Origin: Aeromicrobium stalagmiti
GTDB taxonomy: Bacteria > Actinomycetota > Actinomycetes > Propionibacteriales > Nocardioidaceae
Length of the DNA stretch: 64,000 nt
Reading direction: 5' to 3'
Assembly (NCBI RefSeq): GCF_013283745.1
Contig: NZ_JABSTZ010000003.1
Location: 413,963-477,962 of the forward strand
In this document: one piece after another, positions 1 to 9,076 of the stretch
How the letters are laid out: every line of letters begins with the position of its first letter
How positions within the stretch are numbered: position 1 is the first letter of the stretch
Notes under the pieces: generated by a model
What the model was told of the DNA's origin: nothing
Seen by the model: the letters and a program-made list of their open reading frames with translations, nothing else
Database searches by the model: none
Made by a program: the position numbers and the translations under genes

Positions 1-1
1 C

Positions 2-352
2 ATCATCGTGGTGCGCATGCGCCCCGAGGACATCACGCCCTCCAAGGGACGCGAGAACTGGGGCATCGACGGCATCCTGTGCTACTCCAAGATCTGCACC
101 CACGTCGGCTGCCCCATCAGCCTGTGGGAGCAGCAGACTCACCATCTGCTGTGCCCGTGTCACCAGTCGACCTTCGACCTGGCTGACAACGGAAAGGTGG
201 TCTTCGGACCTGCTCACCGGCCGCTCCCGCAGCTGCCCCTGGGCCTGGACGACGAGGGCTATCTCATCGCCATGAGCGACTTCCCGGAGATCGTCGCGCC
301 GAGCTATCCTGAACTCGCGCGAGACCAGAAGAAGCTGGACAATAAAGCATGA
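2..352 (+). CDS. qcrA: Cytochrome bc1 Rieske iron-sulfur subunit, C-terminal part
   Basis: This is the C-terminal end of a reading frame that enters from outside the window, so the N-terminal membrane segments are missing. It has the two Rieske cluster-binding boxes, CTHVGCP and CPCHQS, which supply two Cys and two His ligands for the 2Fe-2S centre that takes electrons from menaquinol in the bc1 complex. The stop overlaps the qcrB start in an ATGA arrangement, so the two are translationally coupled. Actinobacterial QcrA belongs to the bc1-aa3 supercomplex, and the cta genes lie 2 kb away. Confidence is high; only the 5' end is unseen. Confidence 0.96.
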   Translation: MIVVRMRPEDITPSKGRENWGIDGILCYSKICTHVGCPISLWEQQTHHLLCPCHQSTFDLADNGKVVFGPAHRPLPQLPLGLDDEGYLIAMSDFPEIVAPSYPELARDQKKLDNKA

Positions 353-2058
353 GCACCACCGAGCAGGAGTACACGCCGATCCAGGACACCGGGTTCGGGA
401 AGAAAGCCGCAGGACCCGTCGAGTGGTTGGACGATCGTCTGGGCCTGGCTGGCGTCGCCAAGAAGAACCTCCGCAAGGTCTTCCCCGAGCACTGGTCGTT
501 CATGCTCGGCGAGATCGCCCTCTGGAGCTTCGTCGTCCTGCTGCTGACCGGCGTCTTCCTGACGTTCTGGTACCAGCCCAGCATGACCGAGGTCGAGTAC
601 CAGGGCTCCTACCTGCCGTTCAACGGCCTGGAGATGTCCAGCGCGTACAAATCGACGCTCGACATCTCGTTCGACATCCGCGGTGGCCTGCTGATCCGTC
701 AGATCCACCACTGGGCCGCGGCGCTGTTCGTCGCCGCGATGATGGTCCACATGCTCCGCGTGATGTTCACCGGCGCCTACCGCAAGCCGCGCGAGATCAA
801 CTGGCTGATCGGTCTCACGCTGCTGCTCCTCGGCCTGGTCGAGGGCTTCGCGGGCTACTCACTGCCTGACGATCTGCTGTCGGGCACCGGCCTGCGCTTC
901 GTGGACGGTCTCATCCGCTCCATCCCGCTGGTCGGTTCCTACGCGGAGTTCTTCATCTTCGGTGGCGAGTTCCCCGGTGACGAGATCATCCCCCGCCTCT
1001 ACATGGCGCACATCCTGCTGATCCCGGCGCTGCTGCTGGGTCTCATCGGTGCGCACATGCTGCTGCTGGTCTTCCACAAGCACACGCAGTGGCCTGGCCC
1101 GGGACGCACCGAGAAGAACGTCGTCGGCTACCCGATGCTTCCGGTGTACGCGGCCAAGGCCGGCGGATTCTTCTTCGTCGTCTTCGGCTTCCTCGCCGTC
1201 ATGGGTGCACTGCTGCAGATCAACCCGATCTGGGCCTACGGACCGTACAACCCGTCCGAGGTCACGGCAGGCTCGCAGCCCGACTGGTACATGGGCTTCG
1301 TCGAGGGCGCCGTCCGCGTCATGCCCAACTGGGAGAGCACGATCTTCGGCTCCACCGTGAGCTGGAACGTGTTCATCCCCGGCATGATCCTGCCCGGCAT
1401 CTTCTTGACCGTCGGCATGCTCTGGCCCTTCCTGGAGCAGTGGATCACCGGTGACAAGCGTGAGCACCACCTGCTTGAGCGCCCCCGCAACGCCCCGTTC
1501 CGCACGGCGTTCATCGTCGCCGGCATGACGGCCTACGCGGTGCTCTGGATCGGCGGTGGCAACGACATCATCGCCACGAAGTTCGGTCTGAGCCTCAACG
1601 CGATCACCCGGTTCGTCCAGGTCGGCTTCTTCGTCGCCCCGGTCATCGCGTTCATGGTGACCAAGCGGATCTGCATCGGCCTGCAGCGCGCAGACGCCAA
1701 CCGGATCCTGCACGGCTACGAGACCGGTGTCATCGAGCGGACGCCTGACGGCGGCTTCTCGGAGCGCCACGCTCCCCTGCCGGCGGGTTCGCAGTACACG
1801 CTCACGGCGCACGATCGCCTTCCCGCGCTCGAGGCTCCGGCCGAGACCGACGGCAACGGGGTGGCGGCGCCGCACGGACGAGTGGCCAAGGTCCAGTCCT
1901 GGCTGCGTGCTCGCTACTACGACGGCGCACTCGACAAGCCCACCGTCGAGGACGTGCACCACGCCGAGGAGCACCTCTCCGGCCACGACGGTCACCCCGT
2001 CGAGCTGGGCGACGAGTTCCAGGGCGTGTCGGAGACGGGCATCCCCCGCGTCCACTGA
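349..2058 (+). CDS. qcrB: Cytochrome bc1 cytochrome b subunit
   Basis: This 569-residue membrane protein carries the two b hemes and the quinol-oxidation and quinone-reduction sites. The heme-ligating histidines appear in HHWAAALFVAAMMVHMLR near residue 120 and in the AHILL and GAHML helices near residues 220-240. The Qo-site motif is PDWYMGF near residue 320, the actinobacterial form of PEWY. The protein is longer than mitochondrial cytochrome b, with a hydrophilic C-terminal tail of about 130 residues, as usual in actinobacteria. It starts inside the qcrA stop codon. A strong hairpin follows 13 bp after the stop, so this is the last gene of the qcr operon. Confidence 0.97.
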   Translation: MSTTEQEYTPIQDTGFGKKAAGPVEWLDDRLGLAGVAKKNLRKVFPEHWSFMLGEIALWSFVVLLLTGVFLTFWYQPSMTEVEYQGSYLPFNGLEMSSAYKSTLDISFDIRGGLLIRQIHHWAAALFVAAMMVHMLRVMFTGAYRKPREINWLIGLTLLLLGLVEGFAGYSLPDDLLSGTGLRFVDGLIRSIPLVGSYAEFFIFGGEFPGDEIIPRLYMAHILLIPALLLGLIGAHMLLLVFHKHTQWPGPGRTEKNVVGYPMLPVYAAKAGGFFFVVFGFLAVMGALLQINPIWAYGPYNPSEVTAGSQPDWYMGFVEGAVRVMPNWESTIFGSTVSWNVFIPGMILPGIFLTVGMLWPFLEQWITGDKREHHLLERPRNAPFRTAFIVAGMTAYAVLWIGGGNDIIATKFGLSLNAITRFVQVGFFVAPVIAFMVTKRICIGLQRADANRILHGYETGVIERTPDGGFSERHAPLPAGSQYTLTAHDRLPALEAPAETDGNGVAAPHGRVAKVQSWLRARYYDGALDKPTVEDVHHAEEHLSGHDGHPVELGDEFQGVSETGIPRVH

Positions 2059-2070
2059 GTCACGGCTCTG

Positions 2071-2107
2071 ACGAGGCCCCCACCAGCGCTGCTGGTGGGG
2101 GCCTCGT
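2071..2107 (+). terminator. Strong hairpin terminator after qcrB
   Basis: A perfect 17-bp inverted repeat (2071-2087 with 2091-2107) around a 3-base loop follows qcrB. There is no T-tract, which is common in high-GC actinobacteria. Confidence 0.85.
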
Positions 2108-2116
2108 CCGTCTAGG

Positions 2117-2752
2117 GTGGTCCGGGTGATCGACTACGTGCGCCCGGCCGTCGTCGTCGAGGACTATCTCGACCGCGACGGCAGCGTCATCCCGTACGGC
2201 CGCAGGTGGCCCGAGAACGGTGGAGACGGGCCCGACGAGACCTACAGCGTGACCCAGCACACACAGAGGTTCAGGCCGCTCCTCGTCGTCGCCCAGGCCA
2301 TCCTGGAGCACCTCGCCCTGACCTATGACGTGTCACGCACCGACACCCCGACAGGCGCCGTGCTCCGGCCCGCTGACCCGGACGCCGCTCCCCTGGTCTT
2401 CACCTTCACCGAGGGTGACGAGCCCTGGGCCCAAGTCCGCGCCGGGGTCGACCACGAGCTCGTGGTCGAGTGCGGCTGTGACCACTGCGACTGCGACGTC
2501 CTGGACCTCGTCGACTCGCTCGAGGAGTCAGTCGACGCGGTGCTCGACGGTCACCTCAGCGAATGGCTCAACGAAGGTGAGCGGTACGACCCGGACGACT
2601 TGTTCGTCGTCCACCAGGTGAGGGGTCCGGACGGCGAGACCAGGGAGAGCGGGAGCAGCGAGGTCACCGACGAGGACGCCCGCGAGCAGCTGCGCCGACG
2701 CTACGCCCAGGTGCCCGAGCGGTGGGCACCGTGGAGCCTCAGGCGTCGTTGA
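2117..2752 (+). CDS. Conserved actinobacterial hypothetical protein, 211 aa
   Basis: The protein is soluble and acidic, with no signal peptide or membrane segment. A Cys-rich stretch (CGCDHCDCD, near residue 119) could bind metal but matches no motif I know. The overall look resembles an uncharacterised actinobacterial family (DUF6226-like, from memory and not checked). The GTG at 2117 is 10 bp after the qcrB terminator; GTG at 2126 is an alternative start. The 3' end overlaps the convergent L,D-transpeptidase gene by 14 bp. No function is assigned. Confidence 0.7.
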   Translation: MVRVIDYVRPAVVVEDYLDRDGSVIPYGRRWPENGGDGPDETYSVTQHTQRFRPLLVVAQAILEHLALTYDVSRTDTPTGAVLRPADPDAAPLVFTFTEGDEPWAQVRAGVDHELVVECGCDHCDCDVLDLVDSLEESVDAVLDGHLSEWLNEGERYDPDDLFVVHQVRGPDGETRESGSSEVTDEDAREQLRRRYAQVPERWAPWSLRRR

Positions 2753-3953
2753 CCTCGGGGTCGCCGATCGGCTCCTGCTCGAGCGCCGAGCCGGACGTCC
2801 ACTCGCTCCACGGGACGTTCCAGTCGGTCCAGCCGTTGCGGTCCTCCAGGGGGCGCGGGCTGTTGACGTACTTGACGACGTCTCCGCGGCGGGAGTTGTC
2901 GTAGAGCCACTTGGCGTTGGCCGTGCTCATGCCGGTGCAGCCGTGGCTGACGTTGGCGTTGCCCTGCGAGGCGACCGACCACGGCGCCGCGTGCAGGAAC
3001 TCCCCGGAGTTGGTGACACGCATCGCCCAGCGCACGTCAGAGATGTTGTAGTAGCCGGGGTCCTCGGAGTCGACGCCGGTCGTCGCGGCGTCCATGTCGA
3101 CCGAGGAGAACTTCTCCATGATGACCTTGATGCCCTCACGGGTGCGGTGGGTGTCGTCACCGGTCGTCACGGGGATCTTGCGGACGACCTCGTTGTCGAC
3201 GGTGTAGCTCAGCCGGTGCTGGGCGACGTTGACGATCGTGACGGCCTTCTTGCCGACCTTGAAGTCGATCTTCTGGTCCTGCTGTCCGTAGACTCCCCCA
3301 CCGGCCGGCAGGCTGTTGAGCGTCAGGTCGACCTTGACCCGGGTGTGGGCCGGCCAGAACTTCTCGGGACGATAGTGCGCCTCGCGGTCGCTGAACCACG
3401 TCCAGGAGCCTTCGACGTCCTTGTTGGTCGTGACCTGCATGTGCTTCTCGTAGAGCGAGCGGTTCTTGACCGGGACGTCGAACGTCACGATGACCGGCAT
3501 GCCGACGCCCACCGTCTCGCCCTGCAACGGGGCGACGGACGGATAGGTCTGCTCCGCCAGGCTCAACGCTTGGGTCGTGAACGTGCGGGTGACGGTGTCG
3601 GTTCTGCCGTCCTCGCCCGTGCCCTCGGCCCGGAGCCGATAGGTCGTGCTGGGCTCGAGCCGCTCGGCGGCCGTCCAGCCGTTCTTGCCGACCCGGCCGT
3701 TGATCGTGGTGCCTTTGTCGACGGTCGTGAGCGTCGCCCTGGAGATCTCGCCGTTCTCGGCCAGGACCTTGACCCGGGTGCTGACCTTGACGCCCGAGGC
3801 CTTCTGCTCGACGTTGGGCGTCAGCGTGATCGGCTCCTTGGGTGCCTGATCAGGCGTGACAGCATCCTTGACGTCGCTCGCCGAGCATCCGGCGACGACG
3901 ATGAGCGCGGCACAGGCCGCAGCAGCGGTCAGTCGATGTTCCCTCACCAGCAC
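2739..3953 (-). CDS. Lipoprotein L,D-transpeptidase (YkuD family)
   Basis: This is a predicted lipoprotein of 404 residues. A hydrophobic leader ends in the lipobox VVAGC near residue 23, followed by Ig-like domains over about residues 40-230. The C-terminal YkuD catalytic domain has the active-site motif HGCTGMS near residue 340. The layout matches the mycobacterial Ldt enzymes that form 3-3 cross-links in peptidoglycan and resist most beta-lactams. The gene lies 47 bp downstream of ctaF on the same strand and may be read through from it. A tail of about 60 residues follows the catalytic motif, typical for the family. Confidence 0.93.
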   Translation of the reverse strand: MLVREHRLTAAAACAALIVVAGCSASDVKDAVTPDQAPKEPITLTPNVEQKASGVKVSTRVKVLAENGEISRATLTTVDKGTTINGRVGKNGWTAAERLEPSTTYRLRAEGTGEDGRTDTVTRTFTTQALSLAEQTYPSVAPLQGETVGVGMPVIVTFDVPVKNRSLYEKHMQVTTNKDVEGSWTWFSDREAHYRPEKFWPAHTRVKVDLTLNSLPAGGGVYGQQDQKIDFKVGKKAVTIVNVAQHRLSYTVDNEVVRKIPVTTGDDTHRTREGIKVIMEKFSSVDMDAATTGVDSEDPGYYNISDVRWAMRVTNSGEFLHAAPWSVASQGNANVSHGCTGMSTANAKWLYDNSRRGDVVKYVNSPRPLEDRNGWTDWNVPWSEWTSGSALEQEPIGDPEVNDA

Positions 3954-4000
3954 AGTTTACGGGGTGCTGGTGAGGAAACCGGACGTGGCGCGGTGAACGC

Positions 4001-4396
4001 TCAGTGAGCGTGGATGCCGCGGTAGTACTCGAAGATCCAGCCACACACCATGACCGCACCGATGACGGTGCCGATGATGAACAGCCACCACCCGATGACG
4101 ACGCCGAGCACGCAGACGGCCAGCGCCAGCGCGCAGAACAGCGGCCACCAGCTGTAGGGCGGGAAGAATCCCTGCTCGCCCGCACCGTCGGCGATCTCGC
4201 CGTCGCTGCGGTCCTCAGGCCGCTCGGGGATCTGCCGAGCGACGACGCCGAGGTAGAAGCCCAGCAGCACGCACAGCAGGGTCGTCATGACCAGGGCGGT
4301 CGTGCCCGTCGGGTCCTTGGTGAGGACCCAGTAGACGGGAGCGATCAGTGCGAAGAAGATTCCGCACGACAAGATGGTCCAGGTCTCGGCCTTCAT
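4001..4396 (-). CDS. ctaF: Cytochrome c oxidase subunit IV (actinobacterial type)
   Basis: This small membrane protein of 131 residues has about four hydrophobic helices: two in the first 60 residues, then a polar loop, then two after the motif FFPPYSWWPLF. It matches the actinobacterial subunit IV of the aa3 oxidase. It starts 3 bp after the ctaD stop, so ctaC-ctaD-ctaF form one operon on the minus strand. It has no metal ligands of its own and is thought to stabilise the oxidase. Confidence 0.92.
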   Translation of the reverse strand: MKAETWTILSCGIFFALIAPVYWVLTKDPTGTTALVMTTLLCVLLGFYLGVVARQIPERPEDRSDGEIADGAGEQGFFPPYSWWPLFCALALAVCVLGVVIGWWLFIIGTVIGAVMVCGWIFEYYRGIHAH

Positions 4397-4399
4397 GGA

Positions 4400-6169
4400 T
4401 CAGTGACCGCCCTCTTCTTCGTGCGACTGGGACTGGACGCGGCCGTTGGCCTGTCCGTTCTTGCCACTGACGTCGGGTGCATCCGCGAACGCAGAGTTCT
4501 CGCCCGGGTTGTGCGCAAGCTCGAGGGCTGCGATCTCCGGGTGGTGCAGGTCGAACGCAGGGCTCTCGGAGCGGATGCGCGGCAGCGACGTGAAGTTGTG
4601 ACGCGGCGGCGGGGATGACGTGGCCCACTCCAGGGAGCGACCCCAGCCCCACGGGTCGTCGAGTCCCACGAGGGGCGACTTGCGCGACTTCCACACGTTG
4701 TAGAAGAACGGGAGCGTCGACGCACCGAGCAGGAACGCTCCGATCGACGAGATCTCGTTGAGCGTGGTGAAGCCGTCGCCGGGTCCGTAGTCGGCGTAGC
4801 GCCGCGGGAAGCCCTCGACGCCGAGCCAGTGCTGGACGAGGAACGTCAGGTGGAAGCCGATGAACAGCAGCCAGAAGTGGATCTTGCCGAGCTTCTCGTC
4901 GAGCATGCGCCCGGTGAGCTTGGGCCACCAGAAGTAGAAGCCGGCGAACATCGCGAAGACCACGGTGCCGAACACGACGTAGTGGAAGTGAGCCACCACG
5001 AAGTAGCTGTCGGACAGCTGGAAGTCGAGCGTCGGCGACGCGAGGATGACGCCCGTCAGACCACCGAAGAGGAAGGTCGTGAGGAAGCCGAGCGAGAAGA
5101 TCAGCGGCGTGTCGAACGACAGGGAGCCGCCCCACAACGTGCCGATCCAGTTGAAGAACTTCACGCCGGTCGGGACCGCGATCAGGAACGTCATGAAGGA
5201 GAAGAACGCCAGGTCGACCGAGCCGGTGACGAACATGTGGTGCGCCCACACCGCGACCGAGAGAGCCGCGATCATCAGCGTCGCGCCGACGAGGCCGACG
5301 TAGCCGAAGATCGGCTTGCGGCTGAAGACCGGCAGGATCTCGGTGATGATGCCGAAGAACGGCAGCGCGATGATGTAGACCTCGGGGTGCCCGAAGAACC
5401 AGAACAGGTGCTGCCACAGGATCGGTCCGCCGTTGGCTGCGTCGAAGACGTTGGCACCGAGGCGGCGGTCGGCCTCGAGCGACAGCAGCGCCGCGGCGAA
5501 GATCGGGAACGCGATCAGGACCAGCATGCTGGTGACCAGCGTGTTCCAGACGAAGATCGGCATGCGGAACATCGTCATGCCCGGCGCACGCATCGTGAAG
5601 ATCGTGGTGATGAAGTTGACGCCACCGAGGATCGTGCCGAGGCCCGACATCCACAGGCCCATGACCCACAGGTCACCGCCGAGTCCCGGGGAGTTGACCG
5701 CATCGCTGAGCGGGGCGTAGGCGAACCAGCCGAAGCTGGCCGCACCACCGGGCACGAAGAAGCCGGAGACGACGATCGTGCTGCCGAACAGGTAGAGCCA
5801 GTAGCTGAACATGTTCAGGCGCGGGAACGCGACGTCGGGCGCACCGATCTGCAGCGGCATGATCGCGTTGCCGAAGCCGAAGAACAGCGGTGTCGCGAAC
5901 ATCAGCAGCATGATCGTGCCGTGCATCGTGAACAGCTGGTTGTAGGTCTCGTCGTCCACGAGCTGCGTGCCCGGCTGGGCCAGCTCGGCGCGGATCAGCA
6001 GGGCGAGGATGCCGCCGATGATGAAGAACGCGAAGGACGTGACCAGGTACATGTTGCCGATCACCTTGTGATCGGTGGTCGTCAGCACCACCACGACCTT
6101 CTGGCCGAGGGTGCGCTCCCGGGTCGCGGTGCGCGACCCGTCATCGAATGTTGCTGTTGCCGTCGTCAT
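4400..6169 (-). CDS. ctaD: Cytochrome c oxidase subunit I (aa3)
   Basis: This is the 589-residue catalytic subunit of the aa3 oxidase, which reduces oxygen to water while pumping protons. Visible motifs are HGTIMLLMF (heme a ligand), HPEVYI (CuB histidine with the crosslinked Tyr), WAHHMF (CuB histidines) and HFHYVVFGT (heme a3 and heme a ligands). Twelve transmembrane helices are expected. The C-terminal 70 residues are polar and variable. Its ATG shares one base with the ctaC stop (TGATG), indicating coupled translation. Confidence 0.97.
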   Translation of the reverse strand: MTTATATFDDGSRTATRERTLGQKVVVVLTTTDHKVIGNMYLVTSFAFFIIGGILALLIRAELAQPGTQLVDDETYNQLFTMHGTIMLLMFATPLFFGFGNAIMPLQIGAPDVAFPRLNMFSYWLYLFGSTIVVSGFFVPGGAASFGWFAYAPLSDAVNSPGLGGDLWVMGLWMSGLGTILGGVNFITTIFTMRAPGMTMFRMPIFVWNTLVTSMLVLIAFPIFAAALLSLEADRRLGANVFDAANGGPILWQHLFWFFGHPEVYIIALPFFGIITEILPVFSRKPIFGYVGLVGATLMIAALSVAVWAHHMFVTGSVDLAFFSFMTFLIAVPTGVKFFNWIGTLWGGSLSFDTPLIFSLGFLTTFLFGGLTGVILASPTLDFQLSDSYFVVAHFHYVVFGTVVFAMFAGFYFWWPKLTGRMLDEKLGKIHFWLLFIGFHLTFLVQHWLGVEGFPRRYADYGPGDGFTTLNEISSIGAFLLGASTLPFFYNVWKSRKSPLVGLDDPWGWGRSLEWATSSPPPRHNFTSLPRIRSESPAFDLHHPEIAALELAHNPGENSAFADAPDVSGKNGQANGRVQSQSHEEEGGH

Positions 6170-7032
6170 CAGGATCCTGACCCGTCTCCCTGAACGCCTT
6201 CGACGTTCCCGCTCTTTTCCTCGCCCTCGAGACCTGCGATCTCGTTGGCCTCCGATGCGCCCTGAGGCGCTCCTGTCTGTCCCTGCTTCTCCAGATCAGC
6301 GAGGTGCAGGTCGTACTCGGCACGCGACACCACGTTGACCTTGAAGAGCATGCGTGAGTGGTAGAGCCCGCACAGCTCGGCGCAACGGCCCGTGAAGGTG
6401 CCCTCACGCGTGGGCGACAGGTCGAACGTGTTGACCTTGCCCGGGACGACGTCCATCTTGAAGTAGAACTCGGGGATCCAGAACGAGTGGATGACGTCAG
6501 GCGACTTGAGCTTGAAGCGCACCGACTCGTTGACCGGGAGCCACAGCTCGGCCGGCTCCTCCGGGGTGCCGAAGTCGTAGACGTCCTCGCCCTTCGTCGC
6601 GGTCTCGTCGAGGTAGTTGAAGGCCCACTGCCACTTGCTGCCGACGACCTCGATCGTGTGGTCGGGGTTGTCGACGCGCTCGAGAACATTGTTCTGCGAG
6701 GTCACCGTGTGGAAGAAGAACACCGCCACGATGATGACCGGAGCGAACGTGTAGAGCGCCTCGATCGGCAGGTTGTAGCGCACCTGGGCCGGGATCTCGT
6801 CCTCGCTGCGGCGACGGTAGCGGATCATCGCGTAGATGATCAGGCCGAAGACCAGCAGGAAGATCACGAGCACGGCGATCCAGGCGCCGAGCCACAGCTC
6901 CCAGATGTCCTGGGTGCGATCGGTGCTGCCCTTGGGCAGCGCGAGGCGCTCGAGATCCGAGTCGCCGTCTGGCGAGCAGCCGCTCACAACAAAGGCGGCC
7001 ACGATGAGAACCGCCCACTTCATACGTTCCAC
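6169..7032 (-). CDS. ctaC: Cytochrome c oxidase subunit II, lipoprotein
   Basis: The CuA-bearing subunit receives electrons from cytochrome c or the bc1 complex. A leader with lipobox VVSGC is followed by two membrane helices and an extracytoplasmic cupredoxin domain with the CuA motif [12 protein letters not shown] near residue 215. I place the start at the GTG at 7032 because AAAGG lies 7 bp upstream and a short basic N-region then precedes the hydrophobic leader; ATG at 7023 is the alternative. Upstream extension to 7152 would add an unlikely polar N-terminus. First gene of ctaC-ctaD-ctaF. Confidence 0.95.
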   Translation of the reverse strand: MERMKWAVLIVAAFVVSGCSPDGDSDLERLALPKGSTDRTQDIWELWLGAWIAVLVIFLLVFGLIIYAMIRYRRRSEDEIPAQVRYNLPIEALYTFAPVIIVAVFFFHTVTSQNNVLERVDNPDHTIEVVGSKWQWAFNYLDETATKGEDVYDFGTPEEPAELWLPVNESVRFKLKSPDVIHSFWIPEFYFKMDVVPGKVNTFDLSPTREGTFTGRCAELCGLYHSRMLFKVNVVSRAEYDLHLADLEKQGQTGAPQGASEANEIAGLEGEEKSGNVEGVQGDGSGS

Positions 7033-7148
7033 GAGGCGCCTTTCTGAACCATGACTGTCATTGGATGACTTCAAGAATCGTAACGCAGCAGGCCCTCGGA
7101 GCTGAGGTGAGGTATGCCTGTCCGGCGTCGTCGAGCTGCGAGGTCCTG

Positions 7149-8123
7149 TCACGTCAGCGAGAGTGCTGCGTCGACCTCGGCCTGGGCGGTCTCGCCGTAG
7201 GCGGACCCGATCCGCTTGAGGAAGCCCTCACGCTCGAGCGAGTACTCCTGGGTGCCCTTGGTCTCGACGACGCTGGCGGCGATCGTGCAGCCGATCTGCG
7301 CCGACCGCTCGAAGCCCATACCGGCTGCGATGCCGGCCAGGAAGCCGGCGCGGAAGCTGTCGCCGACACCCGTCGGGTCGACCGCGACGACGCCCTCGAT
7401 GGCGCCGACCTCGATCGCGTCGCCGTCTGCGGGGAACACCGAGACGCCGTTCTTGCCACGCGTGATGATCTGGGTGCCGACGTGCGCGCGCACCTCGGCG
7501 GTCGTCCAGCCGGTCTTCTGCTCGATGAGCGCGGCCTCGTAGTCGTTGCTGAACAGGTAGGCAGCGCCGTCGATCAGGTCGCGGATGACCTCGCCGTCGG
7601 CCCAGGCGAGCTGCTGCGACACGTCGGCGGCGAACGGGACGCCCCGCTCGCGGCAGGCGCGCGTGTGGCGCAGCATGCCCTCCGGGTCGTCGGGGCCCAC
7701 GAGGACGAGGTCGAAGTCGCTGCCGAGGGCGAACAGGTCGATGTCGCGCGACTCGGACATGGCGCCGGCGTAGAACGTGGCGAACTGGGCCAGGTCGGTG
7801 TCGGTCGTGCACACGAAGCGGGCGGTGTGGCGCGTGTCGGAGACCAGCACGCCCGACGTGTCGACGCCGGCGGCGTCGAGCCAGCCGCGGTACTCGGAGT
7901 CGAAGTCACGTCCGACGGCGCCGACGAGCAGCGAGCGGTGGCCCAGCTGGGCGAGCGCGAACGAGATGTTGGCCGCGCACCCCCCGCGGCGCACGTCGAG
8001 GTCCTCGACGAGGAACGAGAGCGAGATCTTGTCGAGCTGGTCCGGCACGAGGGAGTCGGCGAACTTGCCCGGGAAGGTCATGAGGTGGTCAGTGGCGATC
8101 GAACCGGTGATTGCGAGATGCAC
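7149..8123 (-). CDS. adoK: Adenosine kinase (PfkB family)
   Basis: A PfkB-fold kinase of 324 residues. It begins HLAITGSIATDHLMTFPG, very close to what I recall of M. tuberculosis adenosine kinase (Rv2202c), and has the ATP/anion-hole motif DPTGVGDSFRAGF near residue 265 with the catalytic Asp. It would phosphorylate adenosine to AMP, although PfkB members are often annotated only as sugar kinases. The GTG at 8123 is chosen because the frame upstream of it is translated tandem repeat. Position beside ctaC is conserved in actinobacteria. Confidence 0.9.
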   Translation of the reverse strand: MHLAITGSIATDHLMTFPGKFADSLVPDQLDKISLSFLVEDLDVRRGGCAANISFALAQLGHRSLLVGAVGRDFDSEYRGWLDAAGVDTSGVLVSDTRHTARFVCTTDTDLAQFATFYAGAMSESRDIDLFALGSDFDLVLVGPDDPEGMLRHTRACRERGVPFAADVSQQLAWADGEVIRDLIDGAAYLFSNDYEAALIEQKTGWTTAEVRAHVGTQIITRGKNGVSVFPADGDAIEVGAIEGVVAVDPTGVGDSFRAGFLAGIAAGMGFERSAQIGCTIAASVVETKGTQEYSLEREGFLKRIGSAYGETAQAEVDAALSLT

Positions 8124-8135
8124 CCCCACACCATA

Positions 8136-8633
8136 GACAACGCCCTCCCGCTTTCGCAGGAGGGCGTCGTGTGACGTGGCCCGGGATGACGGCAACCCTG
8201 GGGATGTCGGCACCACGAGCGCCCGCGCAGCGGGCAGGCACGAGCACCCAGCGGAAGGAGTCATCGACAACGCCCTCCCGCTTTCGCAGGAGGGCGTCGA
8301 CTGACATGGCCCGAGATGACAGCAACCCTTGGGATGTCGGCACCACGAGCGCCCGCGCAGCGGGCAGGCACGAGCACCCAGCGGAAGGGACATCGACAAC
8401 GCCCTCCCGCATTCGCAGGAGGGCGTCGTCTGACGTGGCCCGGGATGACGGCAACCCGTGGGATGTCGGCACCACGAGCGCCCGCGCAGCGGGCAGGCAC
8501 GAGGGCCCAGCGGAAAGAATCGACAACGCCCTCCCGCATTCGCAGGAGGGCGTCGTCTGACGTGGCCCGGGATGACGGCAACCCTTGAGATGTCGACACC
8601 ACGAGCGCCCGCGCAGCGGGCAGGCACGAGGGT
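8136..8633. repeat. Four tandem ~130-bp repeats with paired hairpins
   Basis: Four near-identical units begin at about 8136, 8266, 8395 and 8522 (spacings 130, 129 and 127 bp). Each contains a 9-bp-stem hairpin, ACGCCCTCC with GGAGGGCGT, and a second hairpin, GCCCGC-GCA-GCGGGC. They fill the whole gap between the Fe-S carrier stop and the adoK start. Units differ by scattered substitutions and small indels. Frames running through them are by-products of the repetition and not genes. Confidence 0.9.
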
Positions 8634-8996
8634 CTAGTGGAAGGAGTCGCCGCAGGCGCAGGAGCCGGTGGCGGCGGGGTTGTCGATCGTGAAGCCCTGC
8701 TTCTCGATCGTGTCGACGAAGTCGATCGTCGCGCCGCCCAGGTAGGGCAGGCTCATGCGGTCGACGACGACGTTGACGCCACCGAACTCGAAGATCTGGT
8801 CGCCGTCGAGCGAACGCTCGTCGAAGAAGAGCTGGTAGCGCAGGCCGGAGCAGCCGCCGGGCTGCACCGCGATGCGCAGGGCGAGGTCGTCGCGACCCTC
8901 CTGGGCCAGGAGGCTGGCGACCTTCTCGGCAGCGCCGTCGCTCAGGCTCACGCCGGTCGCGGTGGTGTCGGTGGTCTGCTCGGTCTCGACTGTCAT
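8634..8996 (-). CDS. A-type iron-sulfur cluster carrier/insertion protein
   Basis: This is a 120-residue HesB/IscA/ErpA family protein that delivers Fe-S clusters to target enzymes. The three conserved cysteines are visible: GGCSGLRY near residue 53 and SCACGDSFH at the extreme C-terminus. ATG at 8996 is chosen because GGGAG lies 5 bp upstream and the family starts here. It corresponds in position to Rv2204c. Possible clients in this window include lipoyl synthase LipA and the Rieske protein. Confidence 0.93.
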   Translation of the reverse strand: MTVETEQTTDTTATGVSLSDGAAEKVASLLAQEGRDDLALRIAVQPGGCSGLRYQLFFDERSLDGDQIFEFGGVNVVVDRMSLPYLGGATIDFVDTIEKQGFTIDNPAATGSCACGDSFH

Positions 8997-9076
8997 GTGA
9001 ACTCCCGAAGGTGTGGTCTGGGGTCTCGTCACGGTGATCAACGTGCGCCGTGCCGATTCCATTCCATCGTACGCGC

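Noticed and set aside
7090..7125. IdeR-like box upstream of ctaC
   Set aside because: Only about 11 of 19 consensus positions match and it is not positioned clearly at a promoter.
8124..8627. N-terminal extension of adenosine kinase through the repeats
   Set aside because: The extension is a periodic translation of the tandem repeats and is absent from the family; GTG 8123 gives the expected N-terminus.
8136..8640. Possible CRISPR array
   Set aside because: Units are 127-130 bp and near-identical throughout, with no alternation of short repeats and unique spacers and no cas genes nearby.
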